Shown: positions 29,406 to 39,659 of the stretch, piece after piece | How positions within the stretch are numbered: the stretch's first letter is position 1 | How the letters are laid out: each line of letters opens with the position of its first letter | Assembly: GCA_028873575.1 (NCBI GenBank) | Contig: JAGWHY010000002.1 | Coordinates: 94,253 to 158,252, forward strand | From: Acidobacteriota bacterium | GTDB lineage: Bacteria > Actinomycetota > Acidimicrobiia > Acidimicrobiales > RAAP-2 | Reading direction: 5' to 3' | Length of the DNA: 64,000 nucleotides | Program-made: the position numbers and the translations under genes | Notes under the pieces: model-generated | Told to the model about the DNA's origin: nothing | Seen by the model: only the letters and a program-made list of their open reading frames with translations | Database searches by the model: none

Positions 29406-30620
29406 ATGAAATTTAAGACAGCGAGAACCCTCGCGTCCGTAGCGCTGGTCGGCAGCTTTGTCGTCGCCGCGCTACCGGTCGTGAGTTCAGCCTCGAGCGT
29501 TCACGGCGTGTCGGACAATACGTTCAACACGAAGTTTTCGACGATGGCTTCTCTGAAGAGCATCACGGCCAAGGGTAAGGGCAGCATTGCCGTCATCCTT
29601 CCCGACACGGTGTCTTCGACGCGCTACACGGAGTTTGACGCGCCGTACTTGAAGAAGGCGTTCTTGACTGCCGGACTCAAGAGCAGCCAGTTCATCATTC
29701 AAAACGCGCAGGGCTCCACCACCACGCAGTACACCGACGCGCAGGCCGACATCTCGAAGGGCGCCAAGGTCATCTTGCTCGACGCGCTCGACTCGACGAC
29801 CGGTTCGCAGATTGAGAAGTACGCGAAGGCCCACGGCGTGAAGGTCATTGACTACGACCGCCTCGTGCTCGGTGGCTCCGACGGTTACTACGTGAGCTTT
29901 AACAACGTGGCCGTGGGCACCTTGATTGGCCAAGGTCTGGTGAGCTGCCTCACCAGCTGGAAGGTCAAGTCGCCGATGGTTTACGAGATGAAGGGTGACC
30001 CGACTGACAACAACGCGACACTCTTTGCGCAGGGCTACTCGGCCGTGTTGACCAAGGCCGGTTTCACGACCGCCAAGGGAAACCTGACCGTCCAGGGCAC
30101 CGGAACGTGGACGCCGGCGACGGCGCTGACGGACTTCCAAGGTGTCTACAGCTCGAACGCCAAGATCAACGCGGTCGTGACGCCTAACGACGAGAACGCC
30201 GCGCCGATCATCAGCTACCTGCAGAGCAAGGGCCTTGCCCCGAAGACGATTCCGTTTACGGGTCAAGACGCCACGCTGACCGGTTTCCAGAACATCATCT
30301 CGGGCTACCAGTGCGGCACCGTCTACAAGCCCGTGTGGCTTGAGGCTCAGGCCGCCGCGGCGCTCGCGGTGTACCTGCGTGCCGGCATGGCGGCTCCGAA
30401 GAGCTTGGTCAACGGCGTGACGAAGGACTCGACCACGATGAAGAACGTGCCGTCGGTGTTGCTGAAGGCCACCTGGGTGACCGCGGCGACGGTTGAGAAG
30501 ACCGTCATTGCTGACAAGGTCATCAAGGCGAGCGACCTCTGCACGGCGACGGCGCCGAACGTTGCGGGTTCCACGCAGCCGACCTACGCCCAAGACTGCA
30601 AGACGTACGGCATTAAGTAG
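29406..30620 (+). CDS. Sugar ABC transporter substrate-binding protein (xylose-type, XylF-like)
   Basis: Signal peptide; AKAHGVKVIDYDRLVLGGSDGYYVSFNN resembles XylF; adjacent ATPase and permease. Confidence 0.85.
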   Translation: MKFKTARTLASVALVGSFVVAALPVVSSASSVHGVSDNTFNTKFSTMASLKSITAKGKGSIAVILPDTVSSTRYTEFDAPYLKKAFLTAGLKSSQFIIQNAQGSTTTQYTDAQADISKGAKVILLDALDSTTGSQIEKYAKAHGVKVIDYDRLVLGGSDGYYVSFNNVAVGTLIGQGLVSCLTSWKVKSPMVYEMKGDPTDNNATLFAQGYSAVLTKAGFTTAKGNLTVQGTGTWTPATALTDFQGVYSSNAKINAVVTPNDENAAPIISYLQSKGLAPKTIPFTGQDATLTGFQNIISGYQCGTVYKPVWLEAQAAAALAVYLRAGMAAPKSLVNGVTKDSTTMKNVPSVLLKATWVTAATVEKTVIADKVIKASDLCTATAPNVAGSTQPTYAQDCKTYGIK

Positions 30621-30635
30621 TAGACACGTAGCACG

Positions 30636-31472
30636 ATGACGAGCGCCCCCGAGACTCGCGGTTCCTCCACGCCTACGGCGGTGGACGGACCCGTGAGCTC
30701 GGGGGCTTCGTCGACGTCAGCCCTCCTTAGTCTGCGCGCGGTGACGAAGAGCTTCGGCCCCGTCCAGGCGCTGCAGCACGTGGACCTGGACATTCCGGCC
30801 GGCCAGGTCACCGCTCTGATCGGCGATAACGGCGCCGGAAAATCGACGCTCATCAAGACGATCGCGGGCATTTACGCCCCGACCAGTGGCGACATGTACT
30901 GGAAGGGCGAAAAAGTCAGTGTGCACTCGCCACGAGACGCCGAGGCCCTGGGGATCGCCACCGTCTATCAAGACCTGGCATTGTGTGACAACCTCGACAT
31001 TGTCGAGAACATGTTCCTGGGTCACGAGACGACGAAGCGCGGACTGCTCGACGAAATCCAGATGGAGCTTAAAACTAAGCAGGTGCTCGGCGAACTCTCG
31101 GTCACCACCATTAAGTCAACGCGGCAACTGGTGGGCTCGCTTTCCGGAGGTCAACGACAGTCCATCGCCGTCGCGCGCGCCGTCATGCACGAGTCCCAAC
31201 TCGTCATCATGGACGAGCCGACCGCGGCCCTCGGCGTCAGTCAGACCGCCCAAGTACTCGAGTTAATCAAGCGTTTGGCGTCACGCAATATTGCCGTGCT
31301 GGTCATCTCCCATAATCTCAACGACGTTTTTGCCGTGGCCGACCGCGTGGCGGTGATGCACCTCGGAACCCTGGTGAGTTCGGGGCCCGTCGCGGACTAC
31401 AACACCGCGAGCGCCGTCGAACTAATTACGACCGGTGAGCGTGCGACGTTGTCGCACGCGAATCCGGCTTAA
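30636..31472 (+). CDS. Sugar ABC transporter ATP-binding protein
   Basis: GDNGAGKSTLIK Walker A, LSGGQRQSIAVARA signature, LVIMDEPTAALG Walker B. Confidence 0.93.
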   Translation: MTSAPETRGSSTPTAVDGPVSSGASSTSALLSLRAVTKSFGPVQALQHVDLDIPAGQVTALIGDNGAGKSTLIKTIAGIYAPTSGDMYWKGEKVSVHSPRDAEALGIATVYQDLALCDNLDIVENMFLGHETTKRGLLDEIQMELKTKQVLGELSVTTIKSTRQLVGSLSGGQRQSIAVARAVMHESQLVIMDEPTAALGVSQTAQVLELIKRLASRNIAVLVISHNLNDVFAVADRVAVMHLGTLVSSGPVADYNTASAVELITTGERATLSHANPA

Positions 31473-31488
31473 CGAAAGAGACTCTCGC

Positions 31489-32727
31489 GTGTCGTCTACT
31501 GAATCCACGACCGACGAAGTTCCTCCGAAGGCGGGCTTAGCGAAGGAGCTCGTGAAGCGTCTACGCGCCGGTGACGGGGGACTGCTGCCCATCTTGATTG
31601 GTCTGGTCGCCCTCGTCGTGGTATTTCAGCTGAAGGACAACGTCTTTCTTTCGGCCGGTAATCTCACCAACCTTTTCATTCAGGCGACCATTTTCATTCT
31701 CCTCGCCATGGCCGAAATGTGGGTTCTACTTCTCGGCGAAATCGATCTCTCGGTTGGCTACTCCGCGGGACTTGGCGGGGCCGTCGCGGTGGTCCTGCTC
31801 GATCCGCAGTTTCACTGGCCCTGGTTCCTCGCGATGGCGCTCGCCCTCGTGGTCACGACGTTGATCGGCGCCCTGTGGGGCTTCATCACGATTCGACTAG
31901 GACTGCCCTCGTTCATCGTGACGCTCGCGGGACTGCTCGGTCTCGAAGGTGCCCTGATTTACTTCCTCGACCACCAAGGAACCGGCGGCTCGGTCTCCGT
32001 GCAGAACCGAGAGTTCTACAACTTGGTTAACGCCAACCTCTCACCGCTGTTCACGTGGATCTTCGTCATCGCGTCGGTCGCCGTCTTCAGTTTCTTCATC
32101 TTTCGCAAAGACCAACTGCGCCGCAGCAGCGGTCTCGACGCGGTGTCGCTCGGCGTGACCGTTCTCAAAATCGTCATCCTCGCCCTCGCGAGCGTCGTCG
32201 TGACGCTCATCTTCAACACCAATCGCGGAACGTTCACCACGCTGCGCGGGATGCCCTACGCAATCCTGGTTGACTTCGCGATGTTGGCGGCGGGCAGTTT
32301 CGTACTCACGCGAACCCGACCGGGTCGCTACATTTACGCGATCGGTGGCAATAGTGAAGCGGCGCGTCGCGCGGGGATCAACGTCAATCGCTTTCGACTG
32401 CTCGCCTTTACCCTGACCGGCTTCACGGCCGGCGTCGCGGGACTGCTCTACGCCTCACGACTGGGTGGCGTCTCGTCAGGCATTGACGGTGGCAACCTCG
32501 TGCTGCTCGCGGTGGCCTCCGCGGTTATTGGAGGTACCAGCCTGTTCGGCGGCCGAGGCCGCATGGTCTACGCGGTGATCGGTGGGCTGGTCATCGCCAC
32601 GATCTACAACGGCATGGCGCTGTTGAACCTGCCCGCCGCCGAGCAGTACGGGGCGACCGCGCTCGTGTTGCTCGTCGCGGTGGCGCTTGACTCCATCGCG
32701 CGGCGCGGCAGCGCCGTGGGTCGCTAG
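31489..32727 (+). CDS. Sugar ABC transporter permease (XylH/RbsC type)
   Basis: Polytopic, GEIDLSVG motif, GGNSEAARRAGINV, operon position; GTG 31489 chosen as start. Confidence 0.9.
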   Translation: MSSTESTTDEVPPKAGLAKELVKRLRAGDGGLLPILIGLVALVVVFQLKDNVFLSAGNLTNLFIQATIFILLAMAEMWVLLLGEIDLSVGYSAGLGGAVAVVLLDPQFHWPWFLAMALALVVTTLIGALWGFITIRLGLPSFIVTLAGLLGLEGALIYFLDHQGTGGSVSVQNREFYNLVNANLSPLFTWIFVIASVAVFSFFIFRKDQLRRSSGLDAVSLGVTVLKIVILALASVVVTLIFNTNRGTFTTLRGMPYAILVDFAMLAAGSFVLTRTRPGRYIYAIGGNSEAARRAGINVNRFRLLAFTLTGFTAGVAGLLYASRLGGVSSGIDGGNLVLLAVASAVIGGTSLFGGRGRMVYAVIGGLVIATIYNGMALLNLPAAEQYGATALVLLVAVALDSIARRGSAVGR

Positions 32728-32730
32728 GGC

Positions 32731-33492
32731 GTGGGCCGTCTCGACGGGCGCGTCGTGCTCGTCACGGGCGCGAGCCGGGGGATTGGCCTCGCGATCGCCC
32801 AACTCGCCTGGCGCGAAGGGGCAAGCGTCGTCTTGACGTCGCGAAAACCAGAGAACCTGGACGAGGCGTTGGCCACCTTCGACGACCACGCGCGCGTCGC
32901 CACGATCGCGGCTCACGTGGGTAGTCGCGCCGACGCCGAGCGGGTCGTGCGTGAGACGCTGCAAATCTTTGGTCGTCTCGACGGACTGGTCAACAACGCC
33001 GGAACGAATCCCTATTTCGGCCCCCTGGTCGACATCGACGACGCGCTAATGCAAAAGACTTACGAGGTCAACCAAGCGTCGATCGTCACCCACACCGCGG
33101 CCGCGTGGCACCAGTGGATGCAGGCCCACGGTGGAGCCGTCGTGAACATCGCCTCGATTGGCGGACTCGGCCCCGAACCGGGCATTGGTTGGTACAACAC
33201 CACGAAGGCCGCCGTGATCTATCTGACAAAGCAGTTGGCACTCGAACTCGGGCCGTCGGTGCGCGTGAACGCGATCGCCCCGGGCCTGGTGCGCACCGAA
33301 CTCGCGCGCGAACTGTGGAGTACGCACGAGGCGTCTATCGCCGCGCGACTCCCGTTGCGCCGACTCGGTGAGCCCGAGGATATTGCCTCGGTCGCCGTCG
33401 CCTTGTTGTCGTCGGACACGTCCTGGATGACGGGTCAAACGTTGGTCGTCGACGGGGGCACCACTATCAACGCGTCGGGTGGCGTCAGCTAG
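32731..33492 (+). CDS. SDR family oxidoreductase
   Basis: VTGASRGIGLAIA, NNAGTNPYFGP, YNTTKAAV; C-terminal TGQTLVVDGG. Confidence 0.94.
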   Translation: MGRLDGRVVLVTGASRGIGLAIAQLAWREGASVVLTSRKPENLDEALATFDDHARVATIAAHVGSRADAERVVRETLQIFGRLDGLVNNAGTNPYFGPLVDIDDALMQKTYEVNQASIVTHTAAAWHQWMQAHGGAVVNIASIGGLGPEPGIGWYNTTKAAVIYLTKQLALELGPSVRVNAIAPGLVRTELARELWSTHEASIAARLPLRRLGEPEDIASVAVALLSSDTSWMTGQTLVVDGGTTINASGGVS

Positions 33493-34598
33493 AAGAGATT
33501 CGCCAGTTCACCACGACGGATTTTGCCGTTCGAGGTGCGCGGAATCGCCGTGACGTAGCGAATCTCTTTGGGCTTGGCCCACGGTCCGATCCGCTCTTCA
33601 GCAACGGCGCGCAACTGCCGATCTAACGACGGCACGTTCGCCACGACGAGTGCGACGACTCGTTGGCCCCACTGCTCGTCGTCGACGCCCGTGACGGCGA
33701 CGTCGAGAACTCCCTCCACGTTCGACAAAACGGCCTCCAGGGATTCGGGCCAGAGCTTTTCGCCGCCCGTATTGATCAGCGAGCCGAGACGTCCAAACAC
33801 TCGCACGCGACCTTCGTCGACCACGCCACCGTCGCCCGTGGGGAACCAGTCGTCACGACCGTCGGGTCCAATCGCGCGCGGGCGGGGCGCGTCGCGATAC
33901 CCGCGAAAGAGCGTGGGCGAACGGACGAGCAACTCGCCGCGCGCACTCACGATTTCGACGCCGGGAAGGGCGACGCCGTCGTACACGACGCCCGAACCCG
34001 TCTCCGTCATTCCCCAGGTCGCCACGACGTTGGCGTCCAGTACGCTCGGTGGTTTGGCACCGCCCAGCAGCACGCGCGCGTAGCCACTGAGGTCGTAGCG
34101 CGCGAGGAGTGGGCGCACCACGCTGACGTGCGTCGCGCCCCGTGACGGGGCAGCGGCGAGGTCCGTGACGTCGCCCCACAGGAGACTCGCGTCGGTGAAG
34201 ATTGCGCGCAAGAGCACGGCCAACCCACCAACGTGGCAGGCGGGCAGCACCGGATACCACACGCTGGGTGACGAGCCTCGAAGGGCGGCGTTCGTCATTC
34301 GCGCGCTCGCCTCGAGGGCCGCCCACGTGAGCTCGGCGGCCTTGGGCGTCCCGCTCGAACCGGAGGTCAACATCACGAGTCCCACCTCGTCGTCCACCTC
34401 ACGTCCACCGTCGAGGTCGTGCACGCCGTTCGCGTCACGTCGGTGCGTCGCGCCCAGCGCCGTCAATTCGTCGTCGCGTCGTCGTGGCGAGAGGCGACGA
34501 TCGAGGACGCAAAACGCGACGTGATTGGCCACGCAGTCACGAAGCGCACCTTCCAAGTCGGGACCGAGGTCAAAGTCCAACGCGAGCAGTTTTGCCAC
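33489..34598 (-). CDS. menE: o-Succinylbenzoate--CoA ligase-like AMP-binding enzyme
   Basis: MLTSGSSGTPKAAELTW, WGMTETGSGVVYDG, TGDGGVVDEGRVRVFGRLGSLINTGGEKLWPESLE; located among men genes. Confidence 0.85.
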   Translation of the reverse strand: MAKLLALDFDLGPDLEGALRDCVANHVAFCVLDRRLSPRRRDDELTALGATHRRDANGVHDLDGGREVDDEVGLVMLTSGSSGTPKAAELTWAALEASARMTNAALRGSSPSVWYPVLPACHVGGLAVLLRAIFTDASLLWGDVTDLAAAPSRGATHVSVVRPLLARYDLSGYARVLLGGAKPPSVLDANVVATWGMTETGSGVVYDGVALPGVEIVSARGELLVRSPTLFRGYRDAPRPRAIGPDGRDDWFPTGDGGVVDEGRVRVFGRLGSLINTGGEKLWPESLEAVLSNVEGVLDVAVTGVDDEQWGQRVVALVVANVPSLDRQLRAVAEERIGPWAKPKEIRYVTAIPRTSNGKIRRGELANLF

Positions 34599-34753
34599 GT
34601 CGTTACCCTAGGTCCCGAATCGCGAAATCTCGAGCTTCGCGCGCTGGAGCCGACGCGTCGACGCGTCGTCAAGCTTGGGAGCACGTTGGATTTCAAATCC
34701 GCGCGGCGTCACACACTGCCTCAACTCAGTGACGAAAAGGTAGCGTGGACGTC

Positions 34754-35647
34754 ATGACCGATACCGTGATCCAAGGACCGCCCTTTGACCCCCTGGAGGC
34801 GTTTCGACACCAACCGCTCCCGTCGTTTGAGCGTCGGGGCGAGTACGACGACATCATCTACGAGGTAGGTGAGGGCATCGCTCGACTCACCATCAACCGT
34901 CCCGAAGTTCGCAACGCGTTTCGTCCACAGACGTTGTTCGAACTCTCCGACGCCTTCGAGCAGGCGCGCGACGACGCGTCGGTGGGGGCCATTATCTTGA
35001 CGGGCGCGGGCCCGGACGCCTTCTGCTCGGGCGGCGACCAGAAGATCCGAGGTGACGACGGCTATCTCGGCGACGACGCCGTGGCGCGCCAGGGCATTGG
35101 GCGACTCAACGTCCTCGATCTGCAAGTGCAGATGCGACGTCTCCCGAAGCCGATTATCGCCCAAATCGCGGGCTACGCGATTGGGGGCGGGCACATTCTT
35201 CATCTCGTGTGCGACCTGTCCATCGCGGCGGACAACGCTCGTTTCGGCCAGACGGGACCGCGCGTAGGTTCCTTTGACGGTGGTTACGGCTCGTCGCTGC
35301 TCGGGCGATCGATTGGCCTCAAGCGCGCCAAGGAGGTGTGGTTCCTGTGCCGTCAGTACGACGCGACTCAGGCGCTGGACTGGGGGCTCGTCAACACGGT
35401 GGTACCTCTGGCCGACCTCGAGCGTGAAACCATCGCGTGGTGTCGCCAGATCTTGACGCTGTCGCCCATCGCGTTGCGCATGATTAAGGCCGGCTTCAAC
35501 GCCGCGGACGATGGCTTGGCCGGTATCCAACAACTCGCGGGCGACGCGACCATGTTGTTCTATATGAGCGAAGAGGGACAAGAAGGTCGAAACGCCTTCG
35601 TTGAACACCGCGCTCCGAACTTTGCGCGTTTTCCCAAGCGTCCGTGA
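34754..35647 (+). CDS. menB: 1,4-dihydroxy-2-naphthoyl-CoA synthase
   Basis: [54 protein letters not shown] MenB signatures. Confidence 0.95.
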   Translation: MTDTVIQGPPFDPLEAFRHQPLPSFERRGEYDDIIYEVGEGIARLTINRPEVRNAFRPQTLFELSDAFEQARDDASVGAIILTGAGPDAFCSGGDQKIRGDDGYLGDDAVARQGIGRLNVLDLQVQMRRLPKPIIAQIAGYAIGGGHILHLVCDLSIAADNARFGQTGPRVGSFDGGYGSSLLGRSIGLKRAKEVWFLCRQYDATQALDWGLVNTVVPLADLERETIAWCRQILTLSPIALRMIKAGFNAADDGLAGIQQLAGDATMLFYMSEEGQEGRNAFVEHRAPNFARFPKRP

Positions 35648-36510
35648 TCGTGCAACCCGGACCGTTGCAGCGCTGGGTTCTCGCGGCGCGGCCGCGAACC
35701 TTACCGGCCGCGGCGGTACCCGTCGTCGTGGGCGCGACGAGTGTCGAGCCGAGCGGGATTAATTGGCTGAACTCCCTGCTCTGTCTCCTGGTCGCGCTGG
35801 GCTTGCAGATAGGGACGAATTACGCCAACGACTACTCCGACGGCGTGCGCGGAACTGACGAGCAGCGGGTGGGCCCCTTTCGCCTGACCGCCTCGAAACT
35901 GGTGCCGGCACGCCGCGTGCGCTCCGCCGCGTTCGCCTGTTTCGCGGTCGCGAGTGTCGTCGGCGTGCTCCTCGCCTCGCGCACGTCGTGGTGGCTACTA
36001 CTCCTCGGTGCCAGCGCCGTGCTCGCGGGCTGGTTTTACACCGGTGGCCCAAAGCCTTACGGCTACTTCGGTTTTGGTGAGTTGTTCGTCTTTATCTACT
36101 TCGGACTAGTCGCGACCGTCGGTACCGCCTACGTGCAGCACCGTTCCGTGGCGGGTCACGCGTGGTGGCTAGGCGTGGCGACCGGGGCCATGGCGTGCGC
36201 CCTCCTCGAGGCGAACAACCTCCGTGACGTTGACGGTGACCGCCTCGCGAAGAAAAAAACGCTCGCCGCGCGACTGGGTCGCCAACGCGCCTCGGCGCTG
36301 TACGGCGCGTGCGTCGTGGGTGTCGCCGTCGGTCTGTTGGGCGCAAACCAGTACGTGGTCGCGGCGGTGGCGCTGCTGCTGTACGCCCCAGCTCTGCGCA
36401 TGGTGTACTCGCCGCGTCGGGGGCGCGAACTCTTACCCTTGTTGCAACATTCGGCGCGCACTCAGCTCGTGACTGGCGCGCTCGTCGCGCTGGTTCTCGC
36501 GCGCGCCTAG
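35644..36510 (+). CDS. menA: 1,4-dihydroxy-2-naphthoate polyprenyltransferase
   Basis: [51 protein letters not shown]. Confidence 0.94.
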   Translation: MIVQPGPLQRWVLAARPRTLPAAAVPVVVGATSVEPSGINWLNSLLCLLVALGLQIGTNYANDYSDGVRGTDEQRVGPFRLTASKLVPARRVRSAAFACFAVASVVGVLLASRTSWWLLLLGASAVLAGWFYTGGPKPYGYFGFGELFVFIYFGLVATVGTAYVQHRSVAGHAWWLGVATGAMACALLEANNLRDVDGDRLAKKKTLAARLGRQRASALYGACVVGVAVGLLGANQYVVAAVALLLYAPALRMVYSPRRGRELLPLLQHSARTQLVTGALVALVLARA

Positions 36511-37253
36511 CCCAAAAACGACAACACGTGGGTCGCGCAGGCTTCGGGCTGTTCGAGGTGCGCGGCGTGCCCGGCGTCCGGGATTAGGGCGACGCGAGCG
36601 TCGCGAATCCCTCGGGCAATCGCCTCGGCCTCGCGCGTGAATTTTTCGTCGCGCGCGCCCGCCATGGCGAGGGTCGGCACGCGCATGTCCTTGAGACGAG
36701 GTTCGAGAAACTCCTGCGTTCCAGTCCCGGCGTCACGCAGGGAGTTCGCGAGACCATCCGCGCTCGTCGATCGGGCGCCGGACTCGGCCGCTTCGGGCGT
36801 CAAGGTCGCGAAGAGCGGCTGCGCGAGCCAGGCGCTTAGAAACGTCGACGTACCCTCGCGCTCGACGCGCGTCGCCCACTCCTCGTCGCGATCACGTCGC
36901 GCTCGGCGCTCGGCGGCGGTCGCGAGACCACGTGACGCGCCGAGCAGGACGAGACGCGTCACGCGCTCGGGATACCTCAGGGCCAGGTGCAGCGCGACGC
37001 GGGCGCCGAAGGAGTATCCGCCGACGGCCAGTGGTTCGTCGGGCAAGGTGGCGGCCAGAAGGTCGGCAATTTCAACCAACGACGCGCGTTGGGAGGCGTT
37101 TTCACCGTGGCCGGGTAGGTCGAGGGTCAAGAGTTCCAGTTGTCCTGACAGAATGGAACGGAACCGATGAGCCGAAGCTTTGGTTTGGGTAAAGCCGTGC
37201 AGCCACAGAAAAGGGGTGCCGGATCCGTCGCGTTCCAGACCGAGGAGTTGCAT
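36507..37253 (-). CDS. Alpha/beta hydrolase, MenH-like
   Basis: WLHGFTQT, GYSFGARVALHLAL, ARDEKF, GHAAHLEQP catalytic motifs; adjacent to menD. Confidence 0.82.
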   Translation of the reverse strand: MQLLGLERDGSGTPFLWLHGFTQTKASAHRFRSILSGQLELLTLDLPGHGENASQRASLVEIADLLAATLPDEPLAVGGYSFGARVALHLALRYPERVTRLVLLGASRGLATAAERRARRDRDEEWATRVEREGTSTFLSAWLAQPLFATLTPEAAESGARSTSADGLANSLRDAGTGTQEFLEPRLKDMRVPTLAMAGARDEKFTREAEAIARGIRDARVALIPDAGHAAHLEQPEACATHVLSFLG

Positions 37254-38908
37254 TGACGAAGAGCGTACCGACCACGAGCGAGGTGCAGGCGACCTACGCC
37301 GCGACGCTGGTGGACGAGTGGGTCCGCGCCGGTGTCCGCGACGTCGTGATCTGCCCGGGTTCTCGCTCCACGCCGCTGGCGGTGGCGTTCGCGACTCGTC
37401 GCGAACTTCGACTGCACGTGCGCATTGATGAACGCAGCGCTGGTTTTTTCGCGCTGGGACGGGCCCTCGAAAGCACCACCCCCGTCGCGATATTGGTGAC
37501 GAGCGGTACGGCCGCGGCGGAGCTGCACGCCTGCGTCGCGGAGGCCGACCAGGCCGACATCCCCTTACTGGTGGTGACGGCTGACCGTCCGCCTGAGTTG
37601 CACGGCGTGGGCGCGCCGCAGACCATCAATCAACGACACCTCTACGGCGACATGGTGCGCTGCTACGAAGAGCCGGGCGTCGCGCGCGAAGCAACTGCCA
37701 CCACTTGGCGTGCGCTCGCGAGTCGACTCGTGGAGCGCGCGCGCGGCGGCGCGGCGCGTCCGGGGCCGGTGCACCTCAACGCGGCGTTCGTGGAGCCCTT
37801 CCTCGCGCCCGTCGGAACACTTCCTGCGGGGCGTGACGCCAAACTTCCCTGGCGGCACACCGAGCCCGCGACGACGCGCACGTCGTGGCGGGCCCCCGGT
37901 CCGCGGATCCTCGCGGTCGTGGGTCGAGGAACACCCGCGTGGTGGATTGACGAGGCGCGCGAGCACGATTGGGTCGTGCTCGGCGACGCGACCTCGGTCA
38001 ACACGCTGGCCCACTTCGACGGACTCTTACGCGCGCCGAACTTCGCGACGAACGCCCGTCCCGACGTCGTGGTGCGCGTCGGTGGACTTCCCGCGTCGAA
38101 GGTCTTGCTCGAGCGGTGGCGATCGTGGTCCACTCTCAGTGTTGGCTTTCGGGGAGCGGGTTTCGTCGCCGATCCCGAAGGTCTGGTGCGTGAGGAGTTT
38201 GTGGGCCTGCCCACGTTCGAGTCGCACAATCGCGGTGACCGAAGCTACGTCAATCTCTGGTCAGACGCGTCGCGACGAGTCGAAGCGTGGTTGATCGCCG
38301 AACACGACGACGATTTCGTGGAACCGAATATCGCGCGCGCCGTGGTTGACGTCGCCAACGAGCGCGGCACCGCACTTATTTTGGGTTCGTCGATGCCCGT
38401 GCGCGACGTCGAGTGGTGGGCGAGCGCACGACGTGGCCGCGTGTTTTCGAATCGCGGCGTGAGTGGCATCGACGGCGTCACGTCAACGGCCCTCGGCGTC
38501 GCCTCGGGAACGAGCGCCATTGCGTTGGTGGGTGACGTGACGATGCTGCACGACGTGTCCGCGCTCGTCGACGGGCTCGGTCCCCACGGTGGTTCGCTCG
38601 TCGTGGTGGTGGTCAACAACCGCGGCGGCGGTATCTTTTCTTTCCTGGCGCAGGCCGCGCTCGAATCTTCTCGTTTCGAAACACTCTTCGCGACGCCACG
38701 CCCGCACGACGTGGTCCGCGTCAGCGAAGCCTTCGGTCACCTCGGAGTGAACGTCGAAAGCGTGAGTGAACTTCGTGCGGCCCTGGATAAGGCCCTTTCG
38801 AGTCCAGGATTAACGGTGGTCGTCGCGCACGTGCCCGATCGTGACGAGAACGTGGCGACGCACCAAGAGTGGAACGACGCCGTCGTTGAGCTGATGGGTC
38901 GACCATGA
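37253..38908 (+). CDS. menD: 2-succinyl-5-enolpyruvyl-6-hydroxy-3-cyclohexene-1-carboxylate synthase
   Basis: CPGSRSTPLAVAFATR, ERSAGFFALG, SRGISGIDG-like NRGVSGIDGVTSTALG; TTG start with upstream GAGGAG. Confidence 0.94.
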   Translation: MTKSVPTTSEVQATYAATLVDEWVRAGVRDVVICPGSRSTPLAVAFATRRELRLHVRIDERSAGFFALGRALESTTPVAILVTSGTAAAELHACVAEADQADIPLLVVTADRPPELHGVGAPQTINQRHLYGDMVRCYEEPGVAREATATTWRALASRLVERARGGAARPGPVHLNAAFVEPFLAPVGTLPAGRDAKLPWRHTEPATTRTSWRAPGPRILAVVGRGTPAWWIDEAREHDWVVLGDATSVNTLAHFDGLLRAPNFATNARPDVVVRVGGLPASKVLLERWRSWSTLSVGFRGAGFVADPEGLVREEFVGLPTFESHNRGDRSYVNLWSDASRRVEAWLIAEHDDDFVEPNIARAVVDVANERGTALILGSSMPVRDVEWWASARRGRVFSNRGVSGIDGVTSTALGVASGTSAIALVGDVTMLHDVSALVDGLGPHGGSLVVVVVNNRGGGIFSFLAQAALESSRFETLFATPRPHDVVRVSEAFGHLGVNVESVSELRAALDKALSSPGLTVVVAHVPDRDENVATHQEWNDAVVELMGRP

Positions 38909-39636
38909 TCGCCGCGCTGCCGTCATCGCTGATCGCCTCGATTCCTCTGGCAATTGCGGCGGGATTTGTGTCATTTATCTCGCCGTGCGTCCTGCCGCTT
39001 CTACCGGGCTACCTCGCCTTTTTGAGTGGCGCGACGGGGCGCGGCGGTCGTGGACGCGCGGTGGCGGGTGCCCTCGCGTTCATTCTGGGCTTCGCCCTCG
39101 TGTTCGTGAGCTTCGGCGCGCTCTTCGGCGGACTCGGCGCGCAACTCCAGACACATCAACGCGTGCTCGAGGTTATTTTTGGGATCGTCACGATCGGCCT
39201 CGGGCTCTTCTTTGCCGGATGGTGGCCCTCGTCGTGGCTCCAGCGCGAACGCCGCGTTCACCGGTTACCCAGGGCCTCCGTGTTGGGCGCCGCGATGCTC
39301 GGCTTTACCTTCGCGCTCGGCTGGACGCCCTGCATCGGGCCGACCCTGGCGGCGATCTTGGGACTCGCGGCGTCGAGTTCGGGAGCGACCGCGGTGCGCG
39401 GTTCGATACTCGCCTTCTTTTACTGCCTGGGCCTGGGGGTGCCGTTCGTCGTGGCGGCGCTCGCGACCGAGTGGATGGCCAGCGCGTCGTCGTGGTTGCG
39501 CCGTCACGCGCGCGCCATTGGTCGCGTCGGTGGCGTGCTACTTATCGTCATTGGTCTTCTCGAGGTCACGGGCGCCTGGCACCATTTCGTGCTGTGGCTA
39601 CAGATCCACTTTCCGTCGTCGTCTTCGGTGCTCTAA
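38905..39636 (+). CDS. ccdA: Cytochrome c biogenesis protein CcdA (DsbD TM family)
   Basis: FISPCVLPLLPGYLAFLSG and GWTPCIGPTLAAIL conserved Cys-Pro motifs. Confidence 0.93.
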   Translation: MIAALPSSLIASIPLAIAAGFVSFISPCVLPLLPGYLAFLSGATGRGGRGRAVAGALAFILGFALVFVSFGALFGGLGAQLQTHQRVLEVIFGIVTIGLGLFFAGWWPSSWLQRERRVHRLPRASVLGAAMLGFTFALGWTPCIGPTLAAILGLAASSSGATAVRGSILAFFYCLGLGVPFVVAALATEWMASASSWLRRHARAIGRVGGVLLIVIGLLEVTGAWHHFVLWLQIHFPSSSSVL

Positions 39637-39659
39637 GGCACCCTCGTAGACTGAGGTCT

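Noticed and set aside
29487-30593. 368-aa minus-strand ORF opposite the sugar-binding protein
   Set aside because: Arg-rich, no family motif, antisense to a well-supported gene
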